Part shown: positions 33,957 through 42,347 of the stretch, in pieces | Layout: each line of letters begins with the position of its first letter | Numbering within the stretch: the first letter of the stretch is position 1 | From: Pseudomonas marginalis | GTDB taxonomy: Bacteria; Pseudomonadota; Gammaproteobacteria; Pseudomonadales; Pseudomonadaceae | Assembly (NCBI RefSeq): GCF_900105325.1 | Contig: NZ_FNSU01000001.1 | Location: 434,001 to 498,000, forward strand | Reading direction: 5' to 3' | Length of the DNA: 64,000 nucleotides | Position numbers and translations under genes: made by a program | The notes under the pieces: model-generated | The model's database searches: none | Seen by the model: the letters and a program-made list of their open reading frames with translations, nothing else | Told to the model about the DNA's origin: nothing

Positions 33957-35414
33957 TTACGGGCGTTTGCGTTCTACAGCCCGCAGCAAGTGCGTCGGCG
34001 GTGTCTCGCAACTGATCTTGCGCCCCAGCAACGTCTCGATCGACGGCAGCTGATACGAGTCATCCTCCCCGGCAAAGCTGATCGACACGCCCGCAGCCCC
34101 CGCCCGGCCGGTACGGCCGATGCGGTGCACGTAGTCGTCCGGCACTTCCGGCAGGGTGAAGTTGATCACGTGGCTGATGCCGTCGATGTGAATCCCGCGC
34201 CCGGCCACGTCGGTGGCCACCAGCACGCGGATCTTGCCTTCGCGGAAGCCTTCCAGGGTCTTGATGCGCTTGTGTTGCGGCACATCGCCGGACAGCTGCG
34301 CGGCATTCACGCCATCGCGCACCAGGCGTTCTTCGATGCGGCGCACTTCGTCCTTGCGGTTGGCGAACACCATCACGCGTTCCCAGCCGTTGTCGTTGAC
34401 CAGGTTGTAGAGCAGCTTGTACTTGTCGGCACCGGCCACGGCATAGATGTGCTGTTCGACGTTTTCGCTGGCGACGTTCAGCGCTTCGATCTCGACGATC
34501 GACGGCTCGGTCGTCCACTGCTTGGCGAGGTTCATCACGTCTTCGGTAAAGGTCGCGGAGAACAGCAGGGTCTGACGCTCGGCCTTTGGCGGGGTCTGGC
34601 GAATGATCTGACGCACTTGTGGGATGAAACCCATGTCGAGCATGCGGTCGGCTTCGTCCAGCACCATCACTTCGACCATGTCCAGGTGCACGTCGCCGCG
34701 CTGGTTGAAGTCCAGCAGGCGGCCGGGGGTCGCCACCAGGATGTCGCAGTGGCGGGCTTCGAGGTGCTTGAGCTGCTTGTCGAAGTCCATGCCGCCGACG
34801 AACGTCATGACGTTGAGACCGGTGTACTTGGTCAGGTCGGCGGCGTCCTTGGCGATCTGCACCACCAGTTCACGGGTAGGCGCGATGATCAGCGCACGCG
34901 GTTCACCCATGTAGCGTTCTTTCGGCGGCGGCGTTTGCAGCAGCTGGGTGATGATCGAGATCAGGAACGCGGCGGTCTTGCCGGTACCGGTCTGGGCACG
35001 GCCGATGGCATCTTTGCCGGCGAGGGTGAAGCCCAGGACCTGCGCCTGGATCGGCGTGCAGTACGGGAAACCCAGGTCCTGGATGGCGTGCATCAGTTCC
35101 GGGGCGAGTTTGAAATCGTGGAAGCGGGTCTTGCCTTCCTGGGGCTCGACGACGAAGTCTTCGAGTTTCCACGGGATCACCGGCGGTTTGGGCGCGCGTT
35201 CCCGGCGAGGCTTGGGGGCGGGTGCGGCTTGCGTCTCGAGTTTTGCCTGTTCGGGCGGTGTCACCGTCGGCGTCTTCGGCTGGGCGACAGGTGCAGTCCG
35301 GCCTGGCTGTTGACCGTCATTGCGGCTGCCGGAGGTGGGGACAGGAGCACTGGGAACAGGCGCGAGCGGCTCAGCCTCGCTTTTGCCGAACATCTTCTTG
35401 AGTGCTTTGAGCAC
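33957..35414 (-). CDS. rhlB: RhlB-type DEAD-box RNA helicase
   Basis: A 485-aa ATP-dependent RNA helicase. Helicase motifs appear in order: the Q motif region (FPYCTPIQAQVLGFTLAGKDAIG), Walker A AQTGTGKT near 140-147, PTRELVVQIA, DEADRMLDMGF near 251, SAT, and HRIGRTGRAG near 420. It is preceded by about 85 residues of proline/alanine-rich low complexity (APVPSAPVPT, PAPKPRRERAPKPP), common in Pseudomonas RhlB. It unwinds RNA in mRNA decay, usually with RNase E. It is transcribed toward moaE and separated from it by a REPIN. Confidence 0.92.
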   Translation of the reverse strand: MLKALKKMFGKSEAEPLAPVPSAPVPTSGSRNDGQQPGRTAPVAQPKTPTVTPPEQAKLETQAAPAPKPRRERAPKPPVIPWKLEDFVVEPQEGKTRFHDFKLAPELMHAIQDLGFPYCTPIQAQVLGFTLAGKDAIGRAQTGTGKTAAFLISIITQLLQTPPPKERYMGEPRALIIAPTRELVVQIAKDAADLTKYTGLNVMTFVGGMDFDKQLKHLEARHCDILVATPGRLLDFNQRGDVHLDMVEVMVLDEADRMLDMGFIPQVRQIIRQTPPKAERQTLLFSATFTEDVMNLAKQWTTEPSIVEIEALNVASENVEQHIYAVAGADKYKLLYNLVNDNGWERVMVFANRKDEVRRIEERLVRDGVNAAQLSGDVPQHKRIKTLEGFREGKIRVLVATDVAGRGIHIDGISHVINFTLPEVPDDYVHRIGRTGRAGAAGVSISFAGEDDSYQLPSIETLLGRKISCETPPTHLLRAVERKRP

Positions 35415-35515
35415 GGTGATCTCATTAATTGGTTAAGGAATGTACGCCGGCCAGTGTAATGCAAGAATCGGGCGCGGCGTAGTGCGTCTGTCATACGGCT
35501 ACATAAACGTGGGGT

Positions 35516-36172
35516 TCAGCCCAGGCGAGCGGTCAACCAAGTCCCTATATCGTGTATCTCCTGGGGTAACACTTCGTGGCCCATTGGGTATTCCTGCCAT
35601 GTCACGGTGACACCACGGGTTTTCAGATGCTCGTAGGCGCTGCGGCCCATGGCGTTCTGTACCACCTCGTCGTACTGGCCGTGCAGGCATAGCGTTGGAA
35701 TGCGTTGTTGGCTGGCCGACAATTCAAGCTCATCGCTGAAGGTGGGCGCGTAGGTGGAGAGGGCGATGACGCCGCCCAATGGCCCCTCCCAATTCAGGAA
35801 CGCGGTGTGGAATACCACGGCGCCACCTTGGGAAAAGCCCGCGAGGAAAATCCGCGAAGCGTCTATTCCGGTTCTCTTCTGTGCTTCGATCAGATCGGTC
35901 AGCATTTTTGCCGACACCTCCAGCTCTTCCAGGCTGATCGAGCGGGCCGGGCTCATGGCCTTGATGTCGTACCAACTGGGCATCTCGTAGCCACCATTGA
36001 TCGTCACCGGACGGGTCGGTGCCTGGGGCAATACAAAGCGGGTGGACAGCAAGCTTTCCTGCAGCGCCTCGGCCACCGGCAGGAAGTCGTAGCGATCGGC
36101 ACCCAGGCCATGCAACCAGATTACGCAGGCGTCTGCGGGCTTGGCGGGCTGAAGAATCAAGGGTTCGGTCAT
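35516..36172 (-). CDS. Alpha/beta hydrolase, carboxylesterase/phospholipase family
   Basis: A 218-aa cytoplasmic serine hydrolase of the carboxylesterase II (EstB/acyl-protein thioesterase-like) family. The oxyanion region WLHGLGADRYDFLPV is near residues 19-33, the nucleophile Ser is in FLAGFSQGGAVV near 114, and the catalytic Asp and His are in HGQYDEVV and MGHEVLPQE. Start 36172 (MTEPLILQPAKP) has GGAG five bases upstream. The longer frame to 36364 adds an unrelated leader. It is divergent from the amino-acid transporter operon. The natural ester substrate is unknown. Confidence 0.92.
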   Translation of the reverse strand: MTEPLILQPAKPADACVIWLHGLGADRYDFLPVAEALQESLLSTRFVLPQAPTRPVTINGGYEMPSWYDIKAMSPARSISLEELEVSAKMLTDLIEAQKRTGIDASRIFLAGFSQGGAVVFHTAFLNWEGPLGGVIALSTYAPTFSDELELSASQQRIPTLCLHGQYDEVVQNAMGRSAYEHLKTRGVTVTWQEYPMGHEVLPQEIHDIGTWLTARLG

Positions 36173-36517
36173 GTCTGCTCCATATATGTGCGCGCGCTCC
36201 GATTGGGTGCGTCGTAACGGTGCGCGACAGGTTGATCTGTTAAGAGAATGTCGCAAGGTTGAATCTTTTTCCATTGACGAGGGGCTGAAACGACTCAGCC
36301 GCCACTCTGGTACGCGCCTTGCTATGTGTAGGTCGATGTCAGAACTTTCCTGGGACGGTAACACTATCAGTGACTGCCGCTTTCAGGATAGCCGCTGGAA
36401 TTACCGCGAAAGCCTCATGCCGCTTGACCCTAAAAAAAGCCAACACGGGTCGATATCGCCTCATAAGGGTGCGCTGAGGTTGGAGCTTCGACACAACAAG
36501 AGCAACTGGAGGTTTGA
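36173..36517. other. Control region between the carboxylesterase and the aap operon
   Basis: 345 bases without a gene. It contains the sigma-54 promoter at 36307-36323, leaving a leader of about 180 bases before aapJ. Activator sites (for example NtrC, CbrB or AauR type) would be expected at 36173-36300, but no clear palindrome was recognised. Confidence 0.55.
36307..36323 (+). promoter_or_regulatory. Sigma-54 (RpoN) -24/-12 promoter of the amino-acid transporter operon
   Basis: CTGGTACG-N4-TTGCT fits the sigma-54 consensus YTGGCACG-N4-TTGCW with one change, and has the invariant GG-N10-GC spacing (36309-36310 and 36321-36322). Transcription should start near 36335, about 180 bases before aapJ. 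It implies control by an enhancer-binding protein under nitrogen or carbon/nitrogen signals. Confidence 0.75.
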
Positions 36518-37549
36518 ATGAAGGTATTGAAATCCACCCTGGCCATCGTTAGCGCGGCGGCTGTACTGGGTGTCAGTGGTTTCGCCCAGGCTGGCGCCAC
36601 TCTGGACGCCGTGCAGAAGAAAGGCTTTGTGCAATGTGGCGTGAGTGACGGCTTGCCGGGCTTCTCGGTACCGGATGCCAGCGGCAAGATCCTCGGGATC
36701 GATGCTGACGTTTGCCGCGCCGTGGCCGCTGCCGTTTTCGGCGACGCCACCAAGGTCAAATTCAGCCAGTTGAACGCCAAGGAGCGTTTCACCGCGCTTC
36801 AATCCGGCGAAGTCGACATCCTGTCGCGCAACACCACCATGACCAGCTCCCGCGATGCGGGCATGGGCCTGAAATTCCCGGGCTTCATCACTTACTACGA
36901 CGGCATCGGCTTCCTGGTTAACAACAAGCTGGGTGTCAAAAGTGCCAAGGAACTGGACGGTGCAACCATCTGCATCCAGGCCGGTACCACCACTGAGCTG
37001 AACGTTTCCGACTACTTCCGTGGCAACAACCTCAAATACACCCCGATCACCTTCGACACCTCCGATGAAAGCGCCAAGTCGCTGGAATCCGGTCGTTGCG
37101 ACGTACTGACCTCCGACAAGTCCCAACTGTTCGCCCAGCGCAGCAAGCTGGCCGCGCCGAAGGACTACGTGGTTCTGCCGGAAACCATTTCCAAGGAACC
37201 GCTGGGCCCGGTCGTGCGTAACGGCGATGACGAGTGGCTGGCCATCGTGCGCTGGGTGGGCTACGCCATGCTCAACGCTGAAGAAGCCGGCATCACGTCC
37301 AAAAACGTTGAAGCTGAAGCCAAGTCCACCAAGAACCCGGACGTTGCGCGTCTGCTCGGTGCTGACGGCGAATACGGCAAAGACCTGAAAGTGAAGAAGG
37401 ATTGGGTCGTACAGATCGTCAAGCAAGTCGGTAACTACGGTGAAGTGTTCGAGCGCAACCTGGGCAAGAGCACCCCGCTGGAAATCGACCGTGGCCTGAA
37501 CGCGCTGTGGAACGCTGGCGGCATTCAATACGCACCCCCTGTGCGCTGA
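36518..37549 (+). CDS. aapJ: General L-amino-acid ABC transporter, periplasmic binding protein
   Basis: A 343-aa solute-binding protein with a signal peptide (MKVLKSTLAIVSAAAVLGVSGFAQA). The family-3 amino-acid-binding motif GFSVPDASGKILGIDADVCRAVAAAVFG lies near residues 47-74, followed by FTALQSGEVDILSRNTTMT. It matches the AapJ/BztA branch in length and in the conserved C-terminal GLNALWNAGGIQYAPP. GGAGG precedes the ATG by seven bases. It is the first gene of an operon with two permeases and an ATPase, and takes up polar amino acids such as glutamate and aspartate in related systems. Confidence 0.94.
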   Translation: MKVLKSTLAIVSAAAVLGVSGFAQAGATLDAVQKKGFVQCGVSDGLPGFSVPDASGKILGIDADVCRAVAAAVFGDATKVKFSQLNAKERFTALQSGEVDILSRNTTMTSSRDAGMGLKFPGFITYYDGIGFLVNNKLGVKSAKELDGATICIQAGTTTELNVSDYFRGNNLKYTPITFDTSDESAKSLESGRCDVLTSDKSQLFAQRSKLAAPKDYVVLPETISKEPLGPVVRNGDDEWLAIVRWVGYAMLNAEEAGITSKNVEAEAKSTKNPDVARLLGADGEYGKDLKVKKDWVVQIVKQVGNYGEVFERNLGKSTPLEIDRGLNALWNAGGIQYAPPVR

Positions 37550-37564
37550 TCGCTGATGGTTCTG

Positions 37565-37591
37565 TCACCCGGTGGGCCAACCGCCGGGTGA
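37565..37591 (+). other. Intercistronic hairpin between the binding-protein and permease genes
   Basis: Arms TCACCCGGTGG (37565-37575) and CCGCCGGGTGA (37581-37591) pair over eleven positions with one T/G wobble around a five-base loop. It lies 15 bases after the aapJ stop and has no T tract, so it is more likely an mRNA-stabilising or attenuating hairpin than a full terminator. Confidence 0.65.
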
Positions 37592-37621
37592 TGTTCTGTT
37601 CCATTCTTTCCGGGGCACTTC

Positions 37622-38803
37622 ATGCAAAATCAAATCGGCGCACCAAAGCAGAAGCTCAGCTTCAGCGATCCCAAAGTGCGTGCGTGGCTCTTCCAGATCA
37701 TCACGATTGTGGCGGTGGTCTCGCTGGGCTGGTACCTCTTCGACAATACCCAGACCAACCTTCAGCACCGGGGCATTACCTCGGGTTTCGACTTTCTTGA
37801 GCGCAGTGCCGGCTTCGGCATCGCGCAGCATCTGATCGACTACACCGAATCGGACAGTTATGCCCGCGTCTTTGTGATCGGGCTGCTCAACACTTTGCTG
37901 GTGACCTTTATCGGGGTGATCCTGGCGACCCTGCTGGGCTTCATCATCGGCGTGGCGCGCCTGTCACCGAACTGGATGATCAACAAGCTGGCGACCGTGT
38001 ATGTGGAAGTGTTCCGCAACATTCCGCCGCTGCTGCAGATCCTGTTCTGGTACTTCGCGGTGTTCCTGACCATGCCGGGACCGCGCAACAGCCATAACTT
38101 CGGTGACACCTTCTTTGTCAGCAGCCGTGGCCTGAACATGCCGGCAGCGCTGGCCGCTGACGGGTTCTGGCCGTTTGTGGCCAGTATTGTGGTTGCCATC
38201 GTGGCCATCGTGCTGATGGCGCGTTGGGCCAACAAGCGTTTTGAAGCGACCGGCGTACCCTTCCATAAGTTCTGGGCGGGCCTGGCGCTGTTTATCGTGA
38301 TCCCGGCGCTGTGTGCCTTGATCTTCGGCGCGCCGCTGCACTGGGAAATACCAAAGCTTTCAGGTTTCAACTTTGTCGGCGGTTGGGTACTGATCCCTGA
38401 ACTGCTGGCGCTGACCCTGGCGCTTACCGTGTACACGGCAGCGTTTATCGCCGAGATCGTGCGTTCGGGCATCAAGTCCGTCAGCCACGGCCAGACCGAA
38501 GCTGCGCGCTCCCTGGGCCTGCGCCCTGGGCCGACGCTGCGCAAGGTCATCATCCCGCAAGCCCTGCGGGTGATCATTCCGCCGCTGACCAGCCAGTACC
38601 TGAACCTGGCGAAGAACTCGTCGCTGGCCGCCGGTATCGGTTACCCGGAAATGGTTTCGCTGTTTGCCGGCACGGTGCTCAACCAGACCGGCCAGGCCAT
38701 CGAGGTTATTGCCATCACCATGAGCGTGTACCTGGCGATCAGCATCAGCATTTCCCTGCTGATGAACTGGTACAACAAGCGCATTGCGCTGATCGAGCGG
38801 TGA
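37622..38803 (+). CDS. aapQ: General L-amino-acid ABC transporter permease AapQ
   Basis: A 393-aa inner-membrane permease with about eight hydrophobic segments. It has the long N-terminal and central insertions typical of AapQ/BztB. The EAA loop that contacts the ATPase is visible as QTEAARSLGLRPGPTLRKVIIPQALRVIIPPL near residues 290-320. It forms the heterodimeric channel with AapM, whose gene starts ten bases later. Confidence 0.94.
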   Translation: MQNQIGAPKQKLSFSDPKVRAWLFQIITIVAVVSLGWYLFDNTQTNLQHRGITSGFDFLERSAGFGIAQHLIDYTESDSYARVFVIGLLNTLLVTFIGVILATLLGFIIGVARLSPNWMINKLATVYVEVFRNIPPLLQILFWYFAVFLTMPGPRNSHNFGDTFFVSSRGLNMPAALAADGFWPFVASIVVAIVAIVLMARWANKRFEATGVPFHKFWAGLALFIVIPALCALIFGAPLHWEIPKLSGFNFVGGWVLIPELLALTLALTVYTAAFIAEIVRSGIKSVSHGQTEAARSLGLRPGPTLRKVIIPQALRVIIPPLTSQYLNLAKNSSLAAGIGYPEMVSLFAGTVLNQTGQAIEVIAITMSVYLAISISISLLMNWYNKRIALIER

Positions 38804-38813
38804 GGAAACGCAC

Positions 38814-39911
38814 ATGAGTTCGCATACTTTCAAACCTGATATGCCGCCGCCGAGCAAAGTCTTCGGACCGATGGCCTGGATGCGCGCCAACCTGTTCTCC
38901 AGTTGGCTCAATACCCTGCTGACGCTGTTGGCGTTCTACCTGATCTACCTGGTGGTGCCGCCGATCCTGCAGTGGGCCATCCTCGATGCCAACTGGGTCG
39001 GCACCACCCGCGCCGACTGCACCAAGGAAGGCGCGTGCTGGGTGTTTATCCAGCAGCGCTTCGGGCAGTTCATGTACGGCTATTACCCCGGCGACCTGCG
39101 CTGGCGTGTGGACCTGACCGTGTGGCTGGCCATCGTCGGCGTGGCGCCGTTGTTCATCTCGCGTTTCCCACGCAAGGCGGTCTATGGCCTGAGCTTCCTG
39201 GTGCTGTACCCGATCATCGCCTACTTCCTGCTGCACGGCGGGATCTTCGGGCTGACCAATGTGGCCACCAGCCAATGGGGCGGCCTGATGCTGACCCTGG
39301 TCATCGCCACCGTCGGCATCGCCGGCGCCTTGCCTCTGGGCATTGTGCTGGCCTTGGGGCGGCGCTCGAACATGCCGGCGATTCGTGTGGTCTGCGTGAC
39401 CTTTATCGAGTTCTGGCGCGGCGTGCCGTTGATCACCGTGCTGTTCATGTCCTCGGTGATGCTGCCCTTGTTCCTGCCCGAAGGCATGGGCATCGACAAG
39501 CTGCTGCGGGCGTTGATCGGCGTGATCCTGTTCCAGTCGGCCTACGTGGCCGAAGTGGTGCGCGGTGGCTTGCAGGCGATTCCCAAAGGTCAGTACGAAG
39601 CGGCCGCGGCGATGGGCCTGGGTTACTGGCGCAGCATGGGCCTGGTGATCCTGCCGCAAGCCCTGAAGATGGTGATCCCGGGCATCGTCAACACGTTTAT
39701 CGCGTTGTTCAAGGACACCAGCCTGGTGATCATCATCGGCCTGTTCGACCTGCTCAACAGCGTCAAGCAAGCCGCCGCCGACCCTAAATGGTTGGGTATG
39801 GCCACCGAAGGCTATGTGTTTGCCGCCCTGGTGTTCTGGATTTTCTGTTTTGGTATGTCGCGCTATTCCATTCATTTGGAACACAAGCTCGACACAGGCC
39901 ACAAGCGTTAG
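38814..39911 (+). CDS. aapM: General L-amino-acid ABC transporter permease AapM
   Basis: A 365-aa permease, partner of AapQ. Hydrophobic segments flank a periplasmic loop with two cysteines (TRADCTKEGACWVF), and the EAA loop is QYEAAAAMGLGYWRSMGLVILPQALKMVIPG near residues 260-290. It ends 11 bases before the ATPase gene. Length and motifs match AapM/BztC. Confidence 0.94.
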   Translation: MSSHTFKPDMPPPSKVFGPMAWMRANLFSSWLNTLLTLLAFYLIYLVVPPILQWAILDANWVGTTRADCTKEGACWVFIQQRFGQFMYGYYPGDLRWRVDLTVWLAIVGVAPLFISRFPRKAVYGLSFLVLYPIIAYFLLHGGIFGLTNVATSQWGGLMLTLVIATVGIAGALPLGIVLALGRRSNMPAIRVVCVTFIEFWRGVPLITVLFMSSVMLPLFLPEGMGIDKLLRALIGVILFQSAYVAEVVRGGLQAIPKGQYEAAAAMGLGYWRSMGLVILPQALKMVIPGIVNTFIALFKDTSLVIIIGLFDLLNSVKQAAADPKWLGMATEGYVFAALVFWIFCFGMSRYSIHLEHKLDTGHKR

Positions 39912-39922
39912 GAGTTGATGTT

Positions 39923-40687
39923 ATGAGCGAAGCGATCAAACAGCCTGTGAGCCCTGAAGGCATTATCCAGATGCAGGGCGTCAACAAGTGGTACGGCCAG
40001 TTCCATGTGTTGAAAGACATCAACCTCAACGTCAAGCAGGGCGAGCGTATCGTGCTGTGCGGCCCGTCGGGTTCGGGCAAGTCCACCACCATCCGTTGCC
40101 TCAACCGCCTGGAAGAGCACCAGCAGGGCCGCATCGTGGTCGATGGCGTGGAGCTGACCAACGACCTCAAGCAGATCGAAGCGATCCGCCGTGAAGTCGG
40201 CATGGTGTTCCAGCACTTCAATCTGTTCCCGCACCTGACCATCCTGCAGAACTGCACGCTGGCGCCGATGTGGGTGCGCAAGATGCCCAAGCGCAAGGCC
40301 GAGGAAATCGCCATGCACTACCTGGAGCGTGTGCGCATCCCGGAGCAGGCTCACAAGTTTCCGGGGCAACTGTCCGGCGGCCAGCAACAGCGCGTGGCGA
40401 TTGCCCGTGCCCTGTGCATGAAGCCGAAAATCATGCTGTTCGACGAGCCGACCTCGGCCCTCGACCCGGAAATGGTCAAGGAAGTACTCGACACCATGAT
40501 CGGCCTGGCCGAAGACGGCATGACCATGTTGTGCGTAACCCACGAAATGGGCTTCGCGCGCACCGTGGCCAACCGCGTGATCTTCATGGACAAGGGCGAG
40601 ATCGTCGAACAGGCGGCGCCGAATGACTTCTTCGACAACCCGCAGAATGACCGGACCAAGCTGTTCTTGAGCCAGATCCTGCATTGA
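39923..40687 (+). CDS. aapP: General L-amino-acid ABC transporter ATP-binding protein AapP
   Basis: A 254-aa ABC ATPase: Walker A GPSGSGKST near residue 47, Q loop region MVFQHFNLFPHLT, signature LSGGQQQRVAIARAL near 152, Walker B IMLFDEPTSALDPE, and the switch His in CVTHEMGFA. Start 39923 has AGGAG upstream; a longer in-frame reading from 39788 lies inside aapM and is not real. It energises AapJQM uptake. A strong terminator follows its stop. Confidence 0.96.
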   Translation: MSEAIKQPVSPEGIIQMQGVNKWYGQFHVLKDINLNVKQGERIVLCGPSGSGKSTTIRCLNRLEEHQQGRIVVDGVELTNDLKQIEAIRREVGMVFQHFNLFPHLTILQNCTLAPMWVRKMPKRKAEEIAMHYLERVRIPEQAHKFPGQLSGGQQQRVAIARALCMKPKIMLFDEPTSALDPEMVKEVLDTMIGLAEDGMTMLCVTHEMGFARTVANRVIFMDKGEIVEQAAPNDFFDNPQNDRTKLFLSQILH

Positions 40688-40700
40688 TCGATGCCTGAAA

Positions 40701-40729
40701 AAATAAACCCGGCTTGGCCGGGTTTATTT
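40701..40729 (+). terminator. Intrinsic terminator of the aap operon
   Basis: Perfect 13-base arms AAATAAACCCGGC (40701-40713) and GCCGGGTTTATTT (40717-40729) around TTG, with T-rich DNA on the right and A-rich DNA on the left. It can therefore end transcription from aapP and, symmetrically, from the converging mqsA. Confidence 0.93.
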
Positions 40730-40737
40730 TTGTCTGT

Positions 40738-41220
40738 TCAGGAGGCCTTGAGCGCCTCCTGCCCTGTGTTCGCGGTATGGGTGAAGCCCCGCAGGTCAGC
40801 GCCTTCGGCCAATACCCTGGCGTCGGCGAGGAGGTGAGGGTAACGGTCCAACAATCGCATCAATAGAACCAGTGGCTTCGGTGGCAGAAGCTCACCGCGT
40901 TCATAACGTGAAAAAGCGTTGTGACCGCCACCGGACAACAGTTGCACGGCTTCTTTCTGCGTAAGGTGCAGCTTGCGACGGATGCGTTTCATCTCGTTGC
41001 CGATCATTGTCCGCGCGGTACGGACCAGTTCATCGCTGGCGGCGCTATAGCGGTCGGAGCTGTCAGGGTCATGCATGCCGTCGCCGCACAGTTGGCATTC
41101 CCAGCCAGACAGGTCATCGACACGCCGTTCCATGCCGTTGACACGGAGGGTTTCGCTGCGGCTTTCGAAGCGCGTCATGGCGTCGGGTGCACCGCAAATG
41201 AAGCAATGTTGAGTGTTCAT
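40738..41220 (-). CDS. mqsA: MqsA-family antitoxin / transcriptional repressor
   Basis: A 160-aa protein with two CxxC zinc-binding pairs (HCFICG at residues 6-10 and WECQLCG near 40) followed by a Xre-type helix-turn-helix (IRRKLHLTQKEAVQLLSGGGHNAFSRYERGE, about 80-110). MqsA neutralises the MqsR ribonuclease and represses its own promoter through the HTH. This copy has about 25 residues more than E. coli MqsA, at the C-terminus. Its ATG overlaps the mqsR stop by four bases. It is convergent with the aap operon. Confidence 0.92.
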   Translation of the reverse strand: MNTQHCFICGAPDAMTRFESRSETLRVNGMERRVDDLSGWECQLCGDGMHDPDSSDRYSAASDELVRTARTMIGNEMKRIRRKLHLTQKEAVQLLSGGGHNAFSRYERGELLPPKPLVLLMRLLDRYPHLLADARVLAEGADLRGFTHTANTGQEALKAS

Positions 41221-41528
41221 GAGCTCTTCTTCTTGAAGGAGATCACTGGAGGGTTACCGGCTGTGCAGTAAGTGACCTTGATGTAAATCTCCAGACCGTG
41301 TGAATTGATGTGGTACACGTCCTGCCACACCCGGTGATCGGCATACGTGGTCATCGATTTGTACAACATCCTGTTTTGTAGTTCGAAAACGACCTCTTGC
41401 ATCTCGTTGATATTCAGGCCGAGCCGCGCGCCTGTTTGCTTTGCTGCGAGCGTAAATGCCCGGCCTCCAAGCCGCCTGACATCCGTCTTGATCACCGCCA
41501 GATCGTAATGAGGTGTGTACTTTTCCAT
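41217..41528 (-). CDS. mqsR: MqsR-family mRNA interferase toxin
   Basis: A 103-aa toxin of the RelE-fold MqsR family, which cleaves mRNA mainly at GCU codons. Family features include EKYTPHYDLAVIKTDV at the start, the core LGLNINEMQEVVFELQNRMLYKSMTTYADHRVWQDVYH, and a terminal GNPPVISFKKK. As in E. coli, the toxin gene comes first and overlaps the antitoxin gene by four bases. A palindromic operator lies 18 bases upstream of its start codon. Confidence 0.94.
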   Translation of the reverse strand: MEKYTPHYDLAVIKTDVRRLGGRAFTLAAKQTGARLGLNINEMQEVVFELQNRMLYKSMTTYADHRVWQDVYHINSHGLEIYIKVTYCTAGNPPVISFKKKSS

Positions 41529-41546
41529 AAGACACCTGAGCCGAAT

Positions 41547-41567
41547 AATTACCCTTTGAGGGTAATT
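41547..41567. promoter_or_regulatory. Probable MqsA operator upstream of mqsR
   Basis: A perfect palindrome with 9-base arms AATTACCCT and AGGGTAATT around TTG. Its core CCT-TTG-AGG resembles the E. coli MqsA site AACCT-TTT-AGGTT in arm type and in the three-base spacer. Confidence 0.7.
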
Positions 41568-41615
41568 TTACCAATCGAAAATACTGCTCCTTTTGCTGCC
41601 TAAGAACCGTAGTGC

Positions 41616-41633
41616 GTTGCCTTTGTAGGCAAC
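41616..41633. promoter_or_regulatory. Second palindrome between mqsR and the GntR gene
   Basis: GTTGCCT (41616-41622) and AGGCAAC (41627-41633) around TTGT. It shares the GCCT-TTG core with the mqsR palindrome 67 bases away, and may be a second MqsA site or belong to the divergent GntR gene. Confidence 0.4.
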
Positions 41634-41687
41634 TCTGAATAGGCTGTAGGAAAATTCATCCTATGATTGGACGAAAGCCTGCATCCC

Positions 41688-42347
41688 ATGACAGACATCG
41701 CCCCCTTGATCAAACGCTCCCTGGTGGACCAGGCCCTTGAGCAATTGCGCTGGCGTATCAGCGAAGGCCGGTGGGCCATCGGCGAGCGCCTGCCCACCGA
41801 GCCGGAGCTGGCCGCCGAGCTGGGCATCAGCCGCAATACCGTGCGCGAGGCCATGCGCGTGCTGGCGTTTTCCGGGTTGATCGAGATCCGCCAGGGCGAC
41901 GGCAGTTACCTGCGCTCCATGACCGACCCGCTGGGGGCCATGCGCGCGTTATCCCATTGCACCTTGGAGCAGGCGCAGGAGACGCGGCAGATACTGGAAG
42001 TGGAGGCCGTCGGGCTCGCGGCGGTGCGCCGTACCGAAGCCGACCTCACCGCTTTGCATGAGGCACTCAAGGCCAGCGCGGTGCTGTACCACGGTGACCT
42101 CGAGGCCTATATCAGCGCCGACCTGCTGTTCCACAAACGCCTGGTGGACGCTGCGCACAACCCGGCATTGAGCGAGCTGTACCAGTACTTTTCCGCCATC
42201 GTCGGCGTGCAGTTGCGCCAGACCCTGAACATTTCGCCGCGTCGCCAGGCGGTGTTCGACCTGCATATCGCCCTGCTCGAAGCCGTGGAACACCAGGACC
42301 CGGAACGCGCCAAATCCCTTTGCCGGCAGTTGATCAATGAACCCTGA
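41688..42347 (+). CDS. GntR-family (FadR/FCD subfamily) transcriptional regulator
   Basis: A 219-aa regulator. The N-terminal winged helix (residues 8-75: LRWRISEGRWAIGERLPTEPELAAELGISRNTVREAMRVLAFSGLIE split over the domain) is followed by an all-helical FCD effector domain with metal-binding His positions near the C-terminal half (ADLLFHKRLVDAAHNPAL). ATG 41688 is preferred to the TTG at 41667. It overlaps the downstream MFS gene by 11 bases, so it very likely controls this exporter and itself. The inducer is unknown. Confidence 0.9.
   Translation: MTDIAPLIKRSLVDQALEQLRWRISEGRWAIGERLPTEPELAAELGISRNTVREAMRVLAFSGLIEIRQGDGSYLRSMTDPLGAMRALSHCTLEQAQETRQILEVEAVGLAAVRRTEADLTALHEALKASAVLYHGDLEAYISADLLFHKRLVDAAHNPALSELYQYFSAIVGVQLRQTLNISPRRQAVFDLHIALLEAVEHQDPERAKSLCRQLINEP

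Noticed and set aside
39788..39922. Upstream in-frame extension of the aapP gene
   Set aside because: It lies within aapM in another frame. ATG 39923 has a good ribosome site and gives the normal ABC ATPase length.
41645..41656. TGTAGGAAAATT identical to the motif at 51586 in front of the fimbrial operon, as a shared regulator site
   Set aside because: A 12-base identity between two places in 64 kb is expected by chance many times, and the contexts are unrelated.
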